Positions 17,085 to 25,687 of a stretch of 64,000 nucleotides of DNA are shown here, piece after piece. Source of the stretch: an uncultured Hyphomicrobiales bacterium. Lineage in GTDB: Bacteria > Pseudomonadota > Alphaproteobacteria > Rhizobiales > Xanthobacteraceae. Made by a program: the position numbers and the translations under genes. The notes below the pieces were generated by a model. The model searched no databases, was not told where the DNA came from, and worked only from the letters and a program-made list of their open reading frames with translations. Position 1 is the stretch's first letter. Each line of letters opens with the position of its first letter. Where the stretch lies: contig CAIRGJ010000035.1 of the NCBI GenBank assembly GCA_903878085.1, positions 37,429 through 101,428 of the forward strand. Reading direction: 5' to 3'.

Positions 17085-18395
17085 ATGACGGCAACGTGCA
17101 ATTGCCGTATGTGTATGCGCCAGCTGAGCGCCGCGGACGTCCCGGCCAACGATCGGACGCTACGCATGCAAGACGAGCCAGTCTCGACAGCCGGCATAGA
17201 CCGCGTTCTTGCGACCGGATTTCGGACGCTGCGTTTTCCGCCGGCGCTGGAAGCGTGCTTTGAAAAGGATACCGGCCGCGCGCGCGCTCATTACCTAGCC
17301 GTTTCGGCCGCGATCCTTCTGTCGCTGAACATTTTCTATATCGCACGCGACCGCACCGTGATCGGCGACGTGTATTCGCTGGCGCTCTTCGTACGCTTCG
17401 GCCTTATCATTCCGCTCGGTATTGCCGGCTGCGCTATCGTCTGGTGTAACCCGCGTCCCTGGCTGAGGGAGGGCTTGGATGCCGCCCTTGTCGTCTTCAT
17501 CGTCGGCGCACTTCTCTATCTTTACACCAGTAGCCGAAGTCCGCTCGCCGCCCATGCCCACTATTCGCTGCTGGTATTGTTGATCTTTCCCAACATCATT
17601 CAGCGCCTCCGCTTCTGGTATGCCCTGAGCAGCTCCGTCCTCGCCATCACGCTCTGTGCGGTGGCGATCCCGCGCATCGAGGCGATGCCGGAGCCGGCAG
17701 TCTACGGCGCCATCCTAACGCTTGCGACGGCGACGGCTCTGACCTTGATCGCCAATTGGCAGTTCGAGCACGACGAGCGGCGCAGCTATCTGCTGAATTT
17801 GCGCGACGTTCTGCGGGGTGAGCAATTGACCGCGGTCAATCGCGATCTCACCGCCGTTTCGGTGCTCGATCCCCTCACCGGCCTGGGCAATCGCCGCCGG
17901 CTCGACCAATTCGTCGAGACATTGTGGGTGGCGCGGCATGAACAACACAGGCCGGTTGCATTCCTCATGATCGATGTCGATTTTTTCAAGAGCTTCAACG
18001 ACGAATACGGCCATCAGACCGGCGATTCATGCCTCAAGGCCGTGGCCGAGGTCGTGCAGCAGCAATTGCGCATCGGCACGGACTTGGCAGTTCGCTATGG
18101 CGGCGAGGAGTTTCTTGTCGTGTTGCCGGGCACGTACATGGCCGCCGCCATCGCCGTGGCCGATCGAATTCGCGGCGCAATTGAGCGCCTCGCCATCGCG
18201 CATGTGAAGTCGCCCGCCGCGCCCGTGGTGACGGTCAGCATCGGTGTCTCGGTGGTGTCGCCGGATGAGACCGACGACTGTGCCACGGCCGTCACCGCCG
18301 CCGACATCGCGATGTATACCGCCAAGCAGCTGGGCCGCAATCGCGTCTGGCCCCCTTTGGCAGACGTGCCGGACGAAGTGCCAGAGCCCCACTAA
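17085..18395 (+). CDS. Membrane-bound diguanylate cyclase (GGDEF, GGEEF active site)
   Basis: 436 residues. Six hydrophobic helices span about residues 68-225 (YLAVSAAILLSLNIFYIA; FGLIIPLGIAGCAIVW; AALVVFIVGALLYLY; and others), a MASE-like sensor without a recognised ligand motif. The cytosolic GGDEF domain has DPLTGLGNRRRLD, FLMIDVDFFKSFND and AVRYGGEEFLVVLPG, so all catalytic residues are present. The c-di-GMP inhibitory RxxD site is absent: Ile occupies the Arg position before the Asp, five residues ahead of GGEEF. It should make c-di-GMP without product inhibition through that site. The start is uncertain; ATG 17166 would remove 27 hydrophilic residues. It ends 12 bp from the convergent mfd stop. 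Confidence 0.88.
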   Translation: MTATCNCRMCMRQLSAADVPANDRTLRMQDEPVSTAGIDRVLATGFRTLRFPPALEACFEKDTGRARAHYLAVSAAILLSLNIFYIARDRTVIGDVYSLALFVRFGLIIPLGIAGCAIVWCNPRPWLREGLDAALVVFIVGALLYLYTSSRSPLAAHAHYSLLVLLIFPNIIQRLRFWYALSSSVLAITLCAVAIPRIEAMPEPAVYGAILTLATATALTLIANWQFEHDERRSYLLNLRDVLRGEQLTAVNRDLTAVSVLDPLTGLGNRRRLDQFVETLWVARHEQHRPVAFLMIDVDFFKSFNDEYGHQTGDSCLKAVAEVVQQQLRIGTDLAVRYGGEEFLVVLPGTYMAAAIAVADRIRGAIERLAIAHVKSPAAPVVTVSIGVSVVSPDETDDCATAVTAADIAMYTAKQLGRNRVWPPLADVPDEVPEPH

Positions 18396-18407
18396 AGATG
18401 AGTTTGA

Positions 18408-21400
18408 TCAAGCCGCCTTCGCCCGCTCCGCGATACTGGCGAGCTTGCGGACGATCGCGGCGGTGCCCTTCAATCGCTCTTCCGGGCGTTCCCAATCGTC
18501 GAAGAACACCAACTGCTGGTTCTTGGCGTCCTTCGGATCGGCCCGCATGCGCGCCTCCGAGCCCTGCTCGCGGATATAGGCGATCAGCCCTTCCGGATTG
18601 TTGAAGATATTGTCGCGGAACGCCAGCACCACGCCCTTCGGCCCGGCGTCGAGCTTCTCGACATTGGCGCGACGGCACAGCGCCTTGATGGTGACGATCT
18701 GCAGCAGATGTTCGACCTCGAGCGGCAGCTTGCCGAAGCGGTCGGCCATCTCCGCCGCGAAGCTGTCGATCTCGCGTTCGTCCTCGATCTCCGCCAGCCG
18801 CCGGTACAGCGCCAAACGCACCGACAAGTCCGCCACGTAATCTTCCGGAATGAGCACCGGCGTGCCGATGGTGATCTGCGGCGACCAGTGGTCGGCGACC
18901 TGCGTGGTGATGCCGGCCTTGAGGCTGAGCACCGCCTCTTCCAGCATCTGCTGATACAGCTCGAAGCCGACTTCCTTGATGTGGCCGGATTGCTCGTCGC
19001 CCAAGAGATTGCCGGCGCCGCGAATGTCGAGGTCGTGGGTGGCGATCTGGAACCCGGCGCCGAGCGTGTCGAGCGATTGCAGCACTTTCAGCCGCCGCTC
19101 GGCCTGCGGCGTGATCGGCTTTTGCGCCGGCAGCGTGAACAGCGCATAGGCGCGCAGCTTCGAACGCCCGACCCGGCCGCGCAACTGATAGAGCTGCGAC
19201 AGCCCGAACATATCTGCCCTGTGGACAATGAGTGTATTGGCAGTCGGGATGTCGAGGCCTGATTCGATGATGGTGGTCGACAGCAGCACGTCGTATTTGC
19301 CGTCGTAAAAAGCCGACATAATGTCGTCGAGTACCGTCGGCGGCATCTGACCGTGGGCGACGCAGACGCGCACTTCCGGCACGTTCTTGTCGAGGAAGTC
19401 CTTCGCGCCGGCGAGGTCTTCGATGCGCGGCGCGACATAGAACGATTGCCCGCCGCGGTATTTCTCGCGCAGCAGCGCCTCGCGCACCGTGACCGGATCG
19501 AACGGCGACACGAAGGTGCGCACCGCCAGACGGTCGACCGGCGGCGAGGCAATGATCGACAGATCGCGCACGCCGGTGAGCGCCAGTTGCAACGTGCGCG
19601 GGATCGGCGTCGCCGACAGTGTCAGCACATGCACCTCGGCACGCAGCGTCTTGAGCTTTTCCTTGTGCGCGACGCCAAAGTGCTGCTCCTCGTCGACCAC
19701 CACCAGCCCGAGGTCCTTGAACTTGATGCCCTTGCCGAGAATGGCGTGGGTGCCGACAACGATATCGGCGCGGCCGTCGGCCAGATCGCTCTTGACCTGG
19801 TTGAGTTGCGCGTTCGGCACCAGCCGCGACGCCTGCACCACGTTCACCGGAAAACCGCGGAAGCGTTCGGTGAAGGTCTTGAAGTGCTGGCGTGCCAACA
19901 GCGTGGTCGGCACCACCACGGCGACCTGCTTGCCGTTGATCGCCGTGGCGAAGGTGGCGCGCAACGCCACTTCGGTCTTGCCGAAGCCGACGTCGCCGCA
20001 GATGAGCCGATCCATCGGCTTGCCGGCGCCGAGGTCCTTGAGCGTGGCGTCGATGGCCGCGAGTTGATCCTCGGTTTCCTCATAGGGAAATCCGGCGCAG
20101 AATTCGTCATAGGCGCCCGGCCCAATGCTAAGTTTCGGCGCGTCGCGCAACAGCCGCTCGGCGGCGATCTTGATCAACTCGCTGGCGATCTCGCGGATGC
20201 GGCTCTTCATCCGCGCCTTGCGCGCCTGCCAGTTGCCGCCGCCGAGGCGATCCAGCTCAACCGTGCTCTGCTCGGCGCCGTAGCGCGACAGCAGGTCGAC
20301 GTTCTCGACCGGCAGGAACAGCTTGGCGCCTTCGGCGTAGTGAATTTCCAGGCAGTCGTGCGGCGCGCCGGCCGCGGTGATCGCCTGCAGGCCGACAAAA
20401 CGGCCGATGCCGTGATCGACATGCACGACCAGATCGCCGGCGGCGAGGCTGGTGGCCTCGGCGATGAAATTATCGGCGCGCTTCTGGGCGCGGCGCGGCC
20501 GCACCAGACGGTCGCCGAGAATATCCTGCTCGCTGATAACCGCGACCTCGCCGGTCTCGAAGCCGGATTCGATGCCGAGCACTGCGAGCCCAACGGTATG
20601 CTTGGGCAGCGCCAGCGCCTGCGCCCAGGATCCGACCGGCGACAGATTGTGCAGCTTGTGGTCGGCCAGCACGTGGCCCATGCGCTCGCGCGCGCCTTCG
20701 CTCCACAGCGCGATGGCGACGCGCTTGCCGGATTCCTGCAAGCCGAACACATGCTTGCTGACCGCCTCGAACACATTGGCGTTCGGTGCGGCGCGCTCGG
20801 CGGTGAAGTTGTGCCCGGCGTGGGCGCCGACATCGATCACGTCGCGTTCTTCCGGCACCGAAAAAGGCGTCAGCTTCGCCATCGCCGACGCGCCGAGCCG
20901 CTCTTTCCATTCGGCTTCCGTCAGATAAAGCCGGTCAGGCTTGAGCGGCTTGTAGGACGGCGTCATACCTTCGCTCAGCGCCGTCTTGCGGGTTTCGTAA
21001 TAGTCGGTGATCTGCGTGAAGCGCTCATGCGCGGCGTCCTGGTCCAGATGCTCCAGCGCCAGCGGCGTGCCCGGCAGATAATCGAAAATCGTATCGAGCG
21101 TGTCGTGGAACAGCGCCAGCCAATGCTCCATGCCCGGATAGCGGCGGCCTTCGCTGACGGCCTCGTACAACAGGTCGTCGGGCGTGGTGGCGCCGAACTC
21201 GGCGACATAGCCGGTGCGGAAACGGCGAATGGTGTCGGTGATAAGCTGGAATTCCGCGACCGGCACCAGGTCGAGCCCGCGCATCGTCATTTCGCTACGC
21301 TGGGTCTGCGGATCGAAGGTGCGGATGGTCTCCAGCGAGTCGCCGAAGAAATCGAAGCGCACCGGCATGTCCATGCCGGGCGGAAAGAGATCGAGAATGC

Positions 21401-21938
21401 CGCCGCGTACGGCGTAGTCGCCCGGCTCGCGCACGGTTGAGGCGCGCTGGAATCCATTGAGTTCGAGCCACTGCACGACGCCAGCCATGCCGAGCACATT
21501 GCCCGGCGCGACCGACAGCGCATGCGTCGCGACGAATTCGCGCGCCGGCACCCGCTGCAAGGCGGCGTTGACCGTCGTCAAAAGCACCGACGGCTTGTCG
21601 CGGCCTTTGACGCGCGCCAGCCGCGACAGCGCCGTCATGCGTTGCGCCACCACCGACGCGTTCGGCGACACGCGGTCATAGGGCAGACAATCCCAGGCCG
21701 GGAATTCCATGGTCGTGAGGTCGGGCCCGAAGAACGCCAGGGCACGCGACAGCGCCGCCATGCGCTGGCCGTCACGACAGATCACGCATAGCGAAATCGC
21801 CGGCGCATGCGGCCGGGCCGCGACGCTGCGCGCCAGATCGGCCAGCACCATGCCCTCGGCGCCGTCGGCGACCTGCGACAGCGTCAGCGCCTTACCGGGT
21901 TTCAAAAATTCAGCGGGAGATTTCGCCTTTACACTCAC
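18408..21938 (-). CDS. mfd: Transcription-repair coupling factor Mfd
   Basis: 1,176 residues, the usual Mfd size. In order: a UvrB-homology N-terminus (FPAWDCLPYDRVSPN, RGGILDLFPPG), the RNA-polymerase-interaction domain with DLVVHVDHGIGRFVGL, then a RecG-like SF2 translocase with Walker A GDVGFGKTEVALRA, DEEQHFG (DEEQ box), LSATPIPRTLQLA and QLRGRVGRS, and a TRCF C-terminal domain. It binds RNA polymerase stalled at lesions, removes it and recruits UvrA. ATG 21938 overlaps the TGA of upstream sdhE by four bases, so the two are coupled. uvrA itself is at the right end of the window. Confidence 0.98.
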   Translation of the reverse strand: MSVKAKSPAEFLKPGKALTLSQVADGAEGMVLADLARSVAARPHAPAISLCVICRDGQRMAALSRALAFFGPDLTTMEFPAWDCLPYDRVSPNASVVAQRMTALSRLARVKGRDKPSVLLTTVNAALQRVPAREFVATHALSVAPGNVLGMAGVVQWLELNGFQRASTVREPGDYAVRGGILDLFPPGMDMPVRFDFFGDSLETIRTFDPQTQRSEMTMRGLDLVPVAEFQLITDTIRRFRTGYVAEFGATTPDDLLYEAVSEGRRYPGMEHWLALFHDTLDTIFDYLPGTPLALEHLDQDAAHERFTQITDYYETRKTALSEGMTPSYKPLKPDRLYLTEAEWKERLGASAMAKLTPFSVPEERDVIDVGAHAGHNFTAERAAPNANVFEAVSKHVFGLQESGKRVAIALWSEGARERMGHVLADHKLHNLSPVGSWAQALALPKHTVGLAVLGIESGFETGEVAVISEQDILGDRLVRPRRAQKRADNFIAEATSLAAGDLVVHVDHGIGRFVGLQAITAAGAPHDCLEIHYAEGAKLFLPVENVDLLSRYGAEQSTVELDRLGGGNWQARKARMKSRIREIASELIKIAAERLLRDAPKLSIGPGAYDEFCAGFPYEETEDQLAAIDATLKDLGAGKPMDRLICGDVGFGKTEVALRATFATAINGKQVAVVVPTTLLARQHFKTFTERFRGFPVNVVQASRLVPNAQLNQVKSDLADGRADIVVGTHAILGKGIKFKDLGLVVVDEEQHFGVAHKEKLKTLRAEVHVLTLSATPIPRTLQLALTGVRDLSIIASPPVDRLAVRTFVSPFDPVTVREALLREKYRGGQSFYVAPRIEDLAGAKDFLDKNVPEVRVCVAHGQMPPTVLDDIMSAFYDGKYDVLLSTTIIESGLDIPTANTLIVHRADMFGLSQLYQLRGRVGRSKLRAYALFTLPAQKPITPQAERRLKVLQSLDTLGAGFQIATHDLDIRGAGNLLGDEQSGHIKEVGFELYQQMLEEAVLSLKAGITTQVADHWSPQITIGTPVLIPEDYVADLSVRLALYRRLAEIEDEREIDSFAAEMADRFGKLPLEVEHLLQIVTIKALCRRANVEKLDAGPKGVVLAFRDNIFNNPEGLIAYIREQGSEARMRADPKDAKNQQLVFFDDWERPEERLKGTAAIVRKLASIAERAKAA

Positions 21939-22240
21939 TTGATGGTCTTCCCGCCTTCATGGAATTCGAGCAGGCGGCGAAACAAGGGCGTGTCGTAATC
22001 TGGGTCCAACGGTTGCGCGCCGAACACCCAGTCGAACACCTGCTGGTCGCGCAGTTCCAGCAGCTTTTCGTAGTCGTCCAATTCGGCCTCGCTCAGCGCC
22101 GCAATCTGCGCGTCGGCGAAGCGGCCATAGACCATGTCCATCTCGCGGATGCCGCGGTGCCAGGAGCGGAACAACAGCCGACGCCGGCGCGGATCCAGCC
22201 CGTCGCTCGAAATTCCAGGTCCGCCAGAATTGGTGCTCAT
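21935..22240 (-). CDS. sdhE: FAD assembly factor SdhE (succinate dehydrogenase assembly factor 2)
   Basis: 101 residues with the SdhE/Sdh5 signature: RRRLLFRSWHRGIREMDMVYGRFA contains the RGxxE motif needed for covalent flavinylation of SdhA, followed by DYEKLLELRDQQVFDWVFGAQP, typical of the family. It promotes FAD attachment to succinate dehydrogenase in the cytosol. The stop overlaps the mfd start (ATGA). The sdhE-mfd pair facing recG is the common rhizobial arrangement. Confidence 0.93.
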   Translation of the reverse strand: MSTNSGGPGISSDGLDPRRRRLLFRSWHRGIREMDMVYGRFADAQIAALSEAELDDYEKLLELRDQQVFDWVFGAQPLDPDYDTPLFRRLLEFHEGGKTIK

Positions 22241-22385
22241 TGCCGCGCTCCAACGCCAAAAACCCGGCGCGTGCCGGGTGCGGGGTTTATATAGAGGGCT
22301 TCGCCGCCGATGTCAGCGGCTTGCTTTGCACAGGCGCATTGCGTCCACATTGCTTCTCCCCGGCGCGCAAGCCAGCATGCCGTCT

Positions 22386-24485
22386 ATGCGGCCCGACCTC
22401 CTCAGCCCCCTGTTCGCCTCGCTGACCAGCCTGCCCGGCGTTGGGCCGAAGCTGGACAAGCTCTATGCGCGGCTGCTGGAGCGCGAGACGCCGCGGGTCA
22501 TCGACCTGCTGCTGCATCTGCCATCCGGCGCCATCGACCGCCGCGCCCGGCCGAAGCTCAATGAGGTGGAGCCCGGTCAGGTGGTCACCGTCGCGGTCAC
22601 CGTCCTGGAGCATCGGCCGTCGCCGCCGAACCGGCCGCGCGCGCCATACCGTATCGTCACCGGCGACGATACCGACGCCACCCTGACGCTGACGTTTTTC
22701 CACGCCCGCAAGGACTATCTGGAGAAGCTCCTGCCGATTGGCGAGAAGCGCTACGTCTCGGGCATCGCCGAAGTCTACGACGGCATGCTGCAGATGGTGC
22801 ACCCGGACCGGGTGGTGGACGAGAAAGGCTTCGCCGAGCTGCCGCTGGTCGAGCCGGTCTATCCGCTCACCGAAGGGCTCGCGCTCGGCAATGTCCGGCG
22901 CGCCATGGACGGCGCGGTGGCGCGCCTGCCCGAACTGCCGGAATGGCAAGATGCGGCCTGGATCTCGCGCGAGCGCTTTCCCACTTTCGCCGACGCGCTA
23001 CGCCAATTGCACCGGCCGCATGAGCCGCATGACATCGCGCCGGAAAGCCCGTCCTGGACGCGGCTGGCTTACGACGAATTGCTCGCCGGCCAGCTCGCGC
23101 TCGCTTTGGTGCGCGCCCATATGCGCCGCCAGGCCGGGCGCGGCTCGGCCAGCGAAGGCCGGTTGCGCGCGCGCATCCTCAAGGCGCTGCCCTATTCCCT
23201 GACGCATTCGCAACAGCAGGCGGTCAACGACATCACCAACGATCTCGCGCTGCCGCAGCGCATGCTGCGGTTGCTGCAAGGCGATGTCGGCTCCGGCAAA
23301 ACGGTGGTGGCGCTGGTCGCCTGCGCGACGGCCATCGAGGCCGGGCGGCAGGCCGCCTTCATGGCGCCGACGGAAATTCTGGCGCGCCAGCACCTCAATA
23401 CGATCGCGCCTCTGGCCGAAGCCGCCGGCATTCGCGTCGCCATCCTCACCGGGCGCGAGCGCGGCTCCGCGCGCAAGGAAATCCTCGACCGGCTCATTCT
23501 TGGCGATATCGATCTCTTGATCGGCACCCACGCGCTGTTCCAGGACGACGTCGTGTTCCACGATCTGGCGCTGGCCATCGTCGACGAGCAGCACCGCTTC
23601 GGCGTGCATCAGCGCTTGGCGCTGACGCAGAAAGGCGACGCGGTCGATGTGCTGGTGCTGACGGCCACGCCGATCCCGCGCACGCTGGTGCTGTCTTATT
23701 TCGGCAACATGGACATATCCGAACTGCGGGAAAAGCCGGCCGGCCGCCAGCCGATCGACACCCGCACCATTGCGCTGTCGCGGGTCGAAGAAGTCGAGGA
23801 CGCCGTCGGCCGCGCCATTGCCGAGGGCAAGCGCGCCTATTGGGTCTGCCCGCTGGTCGAGGATTCCGAAAAGATCGATCTCGCCGCTGCCGAGCAGCGC
23901 TACGAAGAACTACGCCAGCGTTTCGGCGCCAAGGTCGATCTGGTGCATGGCCGCATGAAGGGCGCGGAGAAGGACGCCGCGATGGAGCGTTTCGCCGCCG
24001 GTACGACCCAGCTTCTGGTCGCCACCACGGTGATCGAAGTCGGCGTCGATGTGCCGGAAGCCACCATCATGGTGATCGAGCATGCCGAACGTTTCGGTCT
24101 GGCGCAGTTGCACCAGTTGCGCGGCCGCGTCGGCCGCGGCCCCGGCCAGTCCACTTGCCTCCTGATCTACAAAGCCCCGCTCGGCGAGACCGCCAAGGCG
24201 CGGCTGGCGATCTTGCGCGAAACCGAGGACGGCTTCCGCATTGCGGAAGAGGATTTGCGCTTACGCGGCGAAGGCGATGTGCTCGGCACAAGGCAAAGCG
24301 GCTCGCCCGGCTTTCAGGTCGCGCGCATTGACGTGCACGGCAAATATCTCGGCGCCGCGCGCGACGACGCGGCGCTGGTGCTCAATCGCGACCCGGCGCT
24401 CACGACCGAGCGCGGCCAGGCGCTGCGTCACCTGCTCTATCTGTTCGGCAAGGACGAAGCGATCAAGCTGATCCGGGCCGGTTGA
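22386..24485 (+). CDS. recG: ATP-dependent DNA helicase RecG
   Basis: About 699 residues from MRPDLLSPLFASLTSLPGVGPK, the usual rhizobial RecG start; an ATG nine bases upstream (22377) is the alternative. The OB-fold wedge domain (about 60-160) is followed by SF2 motifs: Walker A LLQGDVGSGKTVVALVA, DEQHRFG (DEQH box), LTATPIPRTLVLSYFG, ATTVIEVGVDVPEA and LHQLRGRVGRGPGQS. RecG drives branch migration and remodels stalled forks. Divergent from sdhE-mfd; the frame stays open upstream but the extra residues have no RecG similarity. Confidence 0.97.
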   Translation: MRPDLLSPLFASLTSLPGVGPKLDKLYARLLERETPRVIDLLLHLPSGAIDRRARPKLNEVEPGQVVTVAVTVLEHRPSPPNRPRAPYRIVTGDDTDATLTLTFFHARKDYLEKLLPIGEKRYVSGIAEVYDGMLQMVHPDRVVDEKGFAELPLVEPVYPLTEGLALGNVRRAMDGAVARLPELPEWQDAAWISRERFPTFADALRQLHRPHEPHDIAPESPSWTRLAYDELLAGQLALALVRAHMRRQAGRGSASEGRLRARILKALPYSLTHSQQQAVNDITNDLALPQRMLRLLQGDVGSGKTVVALVACATAIEAGRQAAFMAPTEILARQHLNTIAPLAEAAGIRVAILTGRERGSARKEILDRLILGDIDLLIGTHALFQDDVVFHDLALAIVDEQHRFGVHQRLALTQKGDAVDVLVLTATPIPRTLVLSYFGNMDISELREKPAGRQPIDTRTIALSRVEEVEDAVGRAIAEGKRAYWVCPLVEDSEKIDLAAAEQRYEELRQRFGAKVDLVHGRMKGAEKDAAMERFAAGTTQLLVATTVIEVGVDVPEATIMVIEHAERFGLAQLHQLRGRVGRGPGQSTCLLIYKAPLGETAKARLAILRETEDGFRIAEEDLRLRGEGDVLGTRQSGSPGFQVARIDVHGKYLGAARDDAALVLNRDPALTTERGQALRHLLYLFGKDEAIKLIRAG

Positions 24486-24493
24486 GCTGCGCC

Positions 24494-24847
24494 TTAGACA
24501 GACCCGAGCGGATCGGCGCCAAAGCTGTTCGCTCCGGTCGTTCCTTTGGTGCAGTCCCAGACGATCAATAAAATGATGCCGATGATAGTGAATGCAATGA
24601 GCAGCCACCAACCACTGCGATCGATGTCGTGCAGACGGCGCGCCGAAACTGCGATCCCCGGAAGAAACAGCGCCAGGGATACCAGCAGCCCCACCAAGCC
24701 CAATCCTAAAATACCGTCGACGATCCCGGCGACCAGATTGGCGATGAATGAAAACAGCATCCAATACCAAAATTCCGAACGCGCCGCGCGGCCTGAAAAC
24801 GTGACGTAATTGTTGAAGCCCGATTTAATCGCATCACCGAAACCCAT
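24494..24847 (-). CDS. DUF805 domain-containing membrane protein
   Basis: 117 residues. The DUF805 marks are clear: FSGRAARSEFWYWMLFS near the N-terminus, then hydrophobic helices and SARRLHDIDRSGWWLLI. Four membrane segments are likely. The family is widespread (E. coli YhaH/YhaI) with no established function. Convergent with recG, stop 9 bp from the recG stop. Confidence 0.9.
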   Translation of the reverse strand: MGFGDAIKSGFNNYVTFSGRAARSEFWYWMLFSFIANLVAGIVDGILGLGLVGLLVSLALFLPGIAVSARRLHDIDRSGWWLLIAFTIIGIILLIVWDCTKGTTGANSFGADPLGSV

Positions 24848-24928
24848 AGCCTCGCCCCCCGTTTATTGACCGGCGAATCTAACAGGTTATTGCCGCCGGC
24901 AAGGGTCGCGAATGGCCGATCAACGGGA

Positions 24929-25678
24929 TTATTTCGCGCTTACCGGCGGCCGCGCCGCCTGCGCCATACGCGCCGTGGCGGCGAGCGTGGCGAGTTTCTT
25001 TTGCGCGTCGCCGTCGGGCTGCACCATGCCGGCGGAGATCAGCAGCGTCATCGCGCTTTCGACCGTGATGTCGAGCACGATAATGTCCTTGCGCAACACA
25101 TAGAAGAAAAATCCGGTGGTCGGATTCGGCGTGCAGGGCATGAAAGCCGAGACGTGATCGCCTTCCGGCAATTTCGCCGCCAGATCGCCGCTCGGCGGCT
25201 GCGACAGGAACACCAGCGACCACATGCCGGGCGCCGGAAATTCCACCAGCCCGACCTGCCGGAAGCTCGAACCGGTTTTCGAGAACAACGTCTCGAAAAT
25301 CTGCTTCATGGTCTTGTAGACCGGCCGCACGATCGGCATGCGGTTGAGCAGGCTTTCGCCGAACTCCACCATCGTTCGTCCGACCAAATTCGCGGTCAGG
25401 AAGCCGAGCAGCGTCAGCGTGATGAAGGCGATCACCAGGCCGGTGCCCGGGATCGGCCACGGCAGATAGGTCTCCGGCCGGTACATCGGCGGAATGAACG
25501 GCCGCACCAGATTGTCGACCCAGGTGATGAACGACCAGGTCAGATAGGCCGTGACCAGCACCGGACCCGCGACCACCAGCCCGGTCAGAAAATAATTGCG
25601 GATACGGCCGGCGGCGCTGGTGTGCGACGCCGAACCGTCGGCGTTGGGTAAGCCGTCGGTGGGATCGATCTCGGACAT
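24929..25678 (-). CDS. DUF502 domain-containing membrane protein
   Basis: 249 residues with two long hydrophobic segments: NYFLTGLVVAGPVLVTAYLT at about residues 28-47 and a second around LVIAFITLTLLGFLTA. The rest has the DUF502 pattern: PIVRPVYKTMKQIFETL, VGLVEFPAPGMWSLVFLS and FMPCTPNPTTGFFFYV. The function is unknown; plant relatives are the LCV/COV proteins. Spacing to the upstream glmS stop is 9 bp, so it is probably co-transcribed with glmS in the leftward operon. Confidence 0.9.
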   Translation of the reverse strand: MSEIDPTDGLPNADGSASHTSAAGRIRNYFLTGLVVAGPVLVTAYLTWSFITWVDNLVRPFIPPMYRPETYLPWPIPGTGLVIAFITLTLLGFLTANLVGRTMVEFGESLLNRMPIVRPVYKTMKQIFETLFSKTGSSFRQVGLVEFPAPGMWSLVFLSQPPSGDLAAKLPEGDHVSAFMPCTPNPTTGFFFYVLRKDIIVLDITVESAMTLLISAGMVQPDGDAQKKLATLAATARMAQAARPPVSAK

Positions 25679-25687
25679 GAATTGATC

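Noticed and set aside
19353..21440. 695-codon rightward frame antisense to mfd
   Set aside because: mfd has every domain motif. The antisense frame is His/Arg/Gly-rich with no family features.
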